A DNA stretch of 64,000 nucleotides. Source: Flavobacterium panacagri (GTDB lineage Bacteria; Bacteroidota; Bacteroidia; Flavobacteriales; Flavobacteriaceae). Where the stretch lies: positions 1,116,001 through 1,180,000 of the forward strand of contig NZ_CP119766.1 in assembly GCF_030378165.1 (NCBI RefSeq). The letters are read 5' to 3'. The notes under the pieces are model-generated. The model was not told the DNA's origin. It did no database searches and saw only the letters and a list, made by a program, of their open reading frames with translations. The position numbers and the translations under genes are program-made. Shown here piece by piece: positions 62,788 through 64,000 of the stretch (position 1 is its first letter; the number at the start of each line of letters is the position of its first letter).

Positions 62788-63219
62788 ATGAAAATTTCGA
62801 TAGGAAACGACCACGCAGGCCCAGAATATAAAAAAGCAATTGTTGCTATGCTTGAAGCAAAAGGTTATGAGGTAACGAATTACGGAACGGATACAGATGC
62901 TTCTGTAGATTATCCTGATTTTGGACATCCGGTTGCCAATGATGTATCTGAAGGAAAAGCTGATTTTGGTATCGTAATCTGCGGAAGCGGTAATGGAATT
63001 GCAATGACTGTTAATAAACACCCGAAAGTGAGAGCTGGCTTATGCTGGACTAAAGAAATAGCTTATTTAACGCGTTTACACAACGATGCTAATATTGTGA
63101 GTATTCCGGCACGCTTTACCTCTATTCATCAGGCAGTTGAAATTGTTGAAACCTTCTTAGAAACTGCTTTTGAAGGCGGAAGACACCAAAACAGAGTGAA
63201 TAAGATTGCTTGTTCCTAA
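62788..63219 (+). CDS. rpiB: Ribose-5-phosphate isomerase B
   Basis: The 143-residue protein has MKISIGNDHAGPEYKKAIVA at the start, the VDYPDFGHPVANDVSEGKAD segment, the active-site loop GIVICGSGNGIAMTVNKHPK (Cys and the SGNG anion loop), and RAGLCWTKEIAYLTRLHNDA. It converts ribulose-5-phosphate and ribose-5-phosphate in the pentose phosphate pathway. It appears monocistronic. Confidence 0.95.
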   Translation: MKISIGNDHAGPEYKKAIVAMLEAKGYEVTNYGTDTDASVDYPDFGHPVANDVSEGKADFGIVICGSGNGIAMTVNKHPKVRAGLCWTKEIAYLTRLHNDANIVSIPARFTSIHQAVEIVETFLETAFEGGRHQNRVNKIACS

Positions 63220-63235
63220 AAAGTCAAAAAAATCG

Positions 63236-63300
63236 GGTGCTTCGCACCAATAGCATAAAAACACACCGGGCGGATTTTTAAATTCATCCGGTTTTTTATT
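63236..63300 (+). terminator. Terminator region after rpiB
   Basis: A small GGTGC/GCACC hairpin at 63236-63248 is followed by a weak CGGAT/ATCCG stem (63271-63290) and GTTTTTTATT. The second is the more terminator-like. Confidence 0.5.
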
Positions 63301-63362
63301 TTAAGTATTTGAAAATTAATGGTTTAAAAATATAGAATGCAGCTTATTAACAATGTTAATAT

Positions 63363-63632
63363 CTATATATTATGAGTTAATTTCAAATAAATCACCACTG
63401 TTTGTACTATAATAATATATAAGAATTTCATAATAAATGTAGTTTTACTTATTTTATGTCTGAAGAAAAACATACCCACTAATAAACCAATTGAACCACC
63501 AATAAAAGCGAGAATGAATAATACGCTTTCTGGTATTCTTTGGTTGTGTCTCCTAGCTTGAAATTTATCATAACCCGTAAGGAGAAATGTTAGGCTATTT
63601 ACAAATAAAAAATAGAGTAATAAAACTTTCAT
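63363..63632 (-). CDS. DUF1294-family membrane protein
   Basis: The 89-residue protein has three membrane segments (VLLLYFLFVNSLTFLLTGYD, VLFILAFIGGSIGLLVGMFF, FLYIIIVQTVVIYLKL) and the DUF1294 motif DKFQARRHNQRIPESVLF followed by HKISKTTF. The function is unknown. A -7 element TATCTTTG lies at 63650-63657. Confidence 0.85.
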   Translation of the reverse strand: MKVLLLYFLFVNSLTFLLTGYDKFQARRHNQRIPESVLFILAFIGGSIGLLVGMFFFRHKISKTTFIMKFLYIIIVQTVVIYLKLTHNI

Positions 63633-63649
63633 GGGCTGGAAATTAAAAA

Positions 63650-63657
63650 CAAAGATA
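63650..63657 (-). promoter_or_regulatory. DUF1294 gene -7 promoter element
   Basis: TATCTTTG on the minus strand, 17 bases before the ATG at 63632. Confidence 0.4.
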
Positions 63658-63747
63658 TTATTTTAGCAAAATTATTGATCTATGTACTTTGGTTTTTAAC
63701 AAGTAAAGTATATCATTTTAAAATTAAGAATTTATTTCATTAAATGT

Positions 63748-64000
63748 ATGACTAATATTCAATTCATTGCCAAATCTGTTCAGGCACCTGCTGTAAGTAT
63801 TCAAAATACAGTAAAATTATTAGAAGAAGATTGTACAATTCCGTTTATTTCGCGTTACCGAAAAGATGCAACGGGAAATCTTGATGAAACTGTAATTGAG
63901 CAGATTGCAAAACTTCAAAAAGATTACGATACGCTTATAAAGCGTAAAGAAGCGGTTCTAAAATCTATCGAAGAGCAAAAAGCACTTACACCTGATTTGA
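63748..64000 (+). CDS. tex: Tex-family RNA-binding protein (partial, N-terminus only)
   Basis: The frame from ATG 63748 runs off the right edge (84 codons). It reads MTNIQFIAKSVQAPAVSIQN then TVKLLEEDCTIPFISRYRKD and ATGNLDETVIEQIAKLQKDY, the standard N-terminal helical domain of Tex/YhgF. The full protein should be about 700 residues with a YqgF-like fold, HhH motifs and a C-terminal S1 domain, acting in transcription or RNA handling. An ATG at 63744 is out of frame. Confidence 0.92.
   Translation, partial: MTNIQFIAKSVQAPAVSIQNTVKLLEEDCTIPFISRYRKDATGNLDETVIEQIAKLQKDYDTLIKRKEAVLKSIEEQKALTPDL

Overview
The window reads as chromosomal DNA of a Flavobacterium, most likely close to F. johnsoniae. 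The DNA is AT-rich. Promoters have the Bacteroidetes form (TTTG, about 17-19 bases, TAnnTTTG), and start codons lack Shine-Dalgarno sequences. The left end carries a gliding-motility adhesin operon of the sprC-sprD-sprB type. No phage or insertion sequence with a recognisable transposase is present.

Bases 1-25884 (minus strand) hold six consecutive genes: three small or medium exported proteins, then SprC-like, SprD-like and the giant SprB-like adhesin, which runs off the left edge after about 5758 codons. From memory, the F. johnsoniae sprB operon has seven genes over about 29 kb and ends in sprF. The layout here fits if sprF lies just outside. SprB is the surface adhesin moved by the gliding motor and exported by the type IX secretion system.

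Bases 26320-43000 are mostly housekeeping: holB, a DoxX protein, an acyl-CoA thioesterase, recA, plsC, trpS, dprA, an HU-SPOR membrane protein, an AraC regulator, a VOC protein, a Pif1-like helicase, an OmpH/Skp lipoprotein, a methyltransferase, a GNAT protein and mnmG. A GxxExxY (PD-(D/E)XK-like) gene sits between 31-base inverted repeats.

Bases 44001-45184, between mnmG and ybeY, are the most striking part. Nine parS-like palindromes built on CACGTG alternate with five tandem arrays of 7, 14, 12, 14 and 13 bases. Three further parS-like sites lie at 35.2, 37.4 and 42.0 kb. This looks like a chromosomal centromere, and one site encodes the C-terminus of YbeY.

Bases 45165-64000 carry ybeY, a large DUF4175 protein, gltX, an SPFH protein, a YtxH/holin/DUF6327 group, a 1.2-kb extremely AT-rich gap with decayed repeats, glnS, a toxin-antitoxin pair whose toxin has an internal stop, folB, tRNA-Cys, rnr with two followers, a DUF2007 gene, an 0.8-kb AT-rich gap with DnaA-box-like sequences (possible origin), rpiB, a DUF1294 gene and the start of tex.
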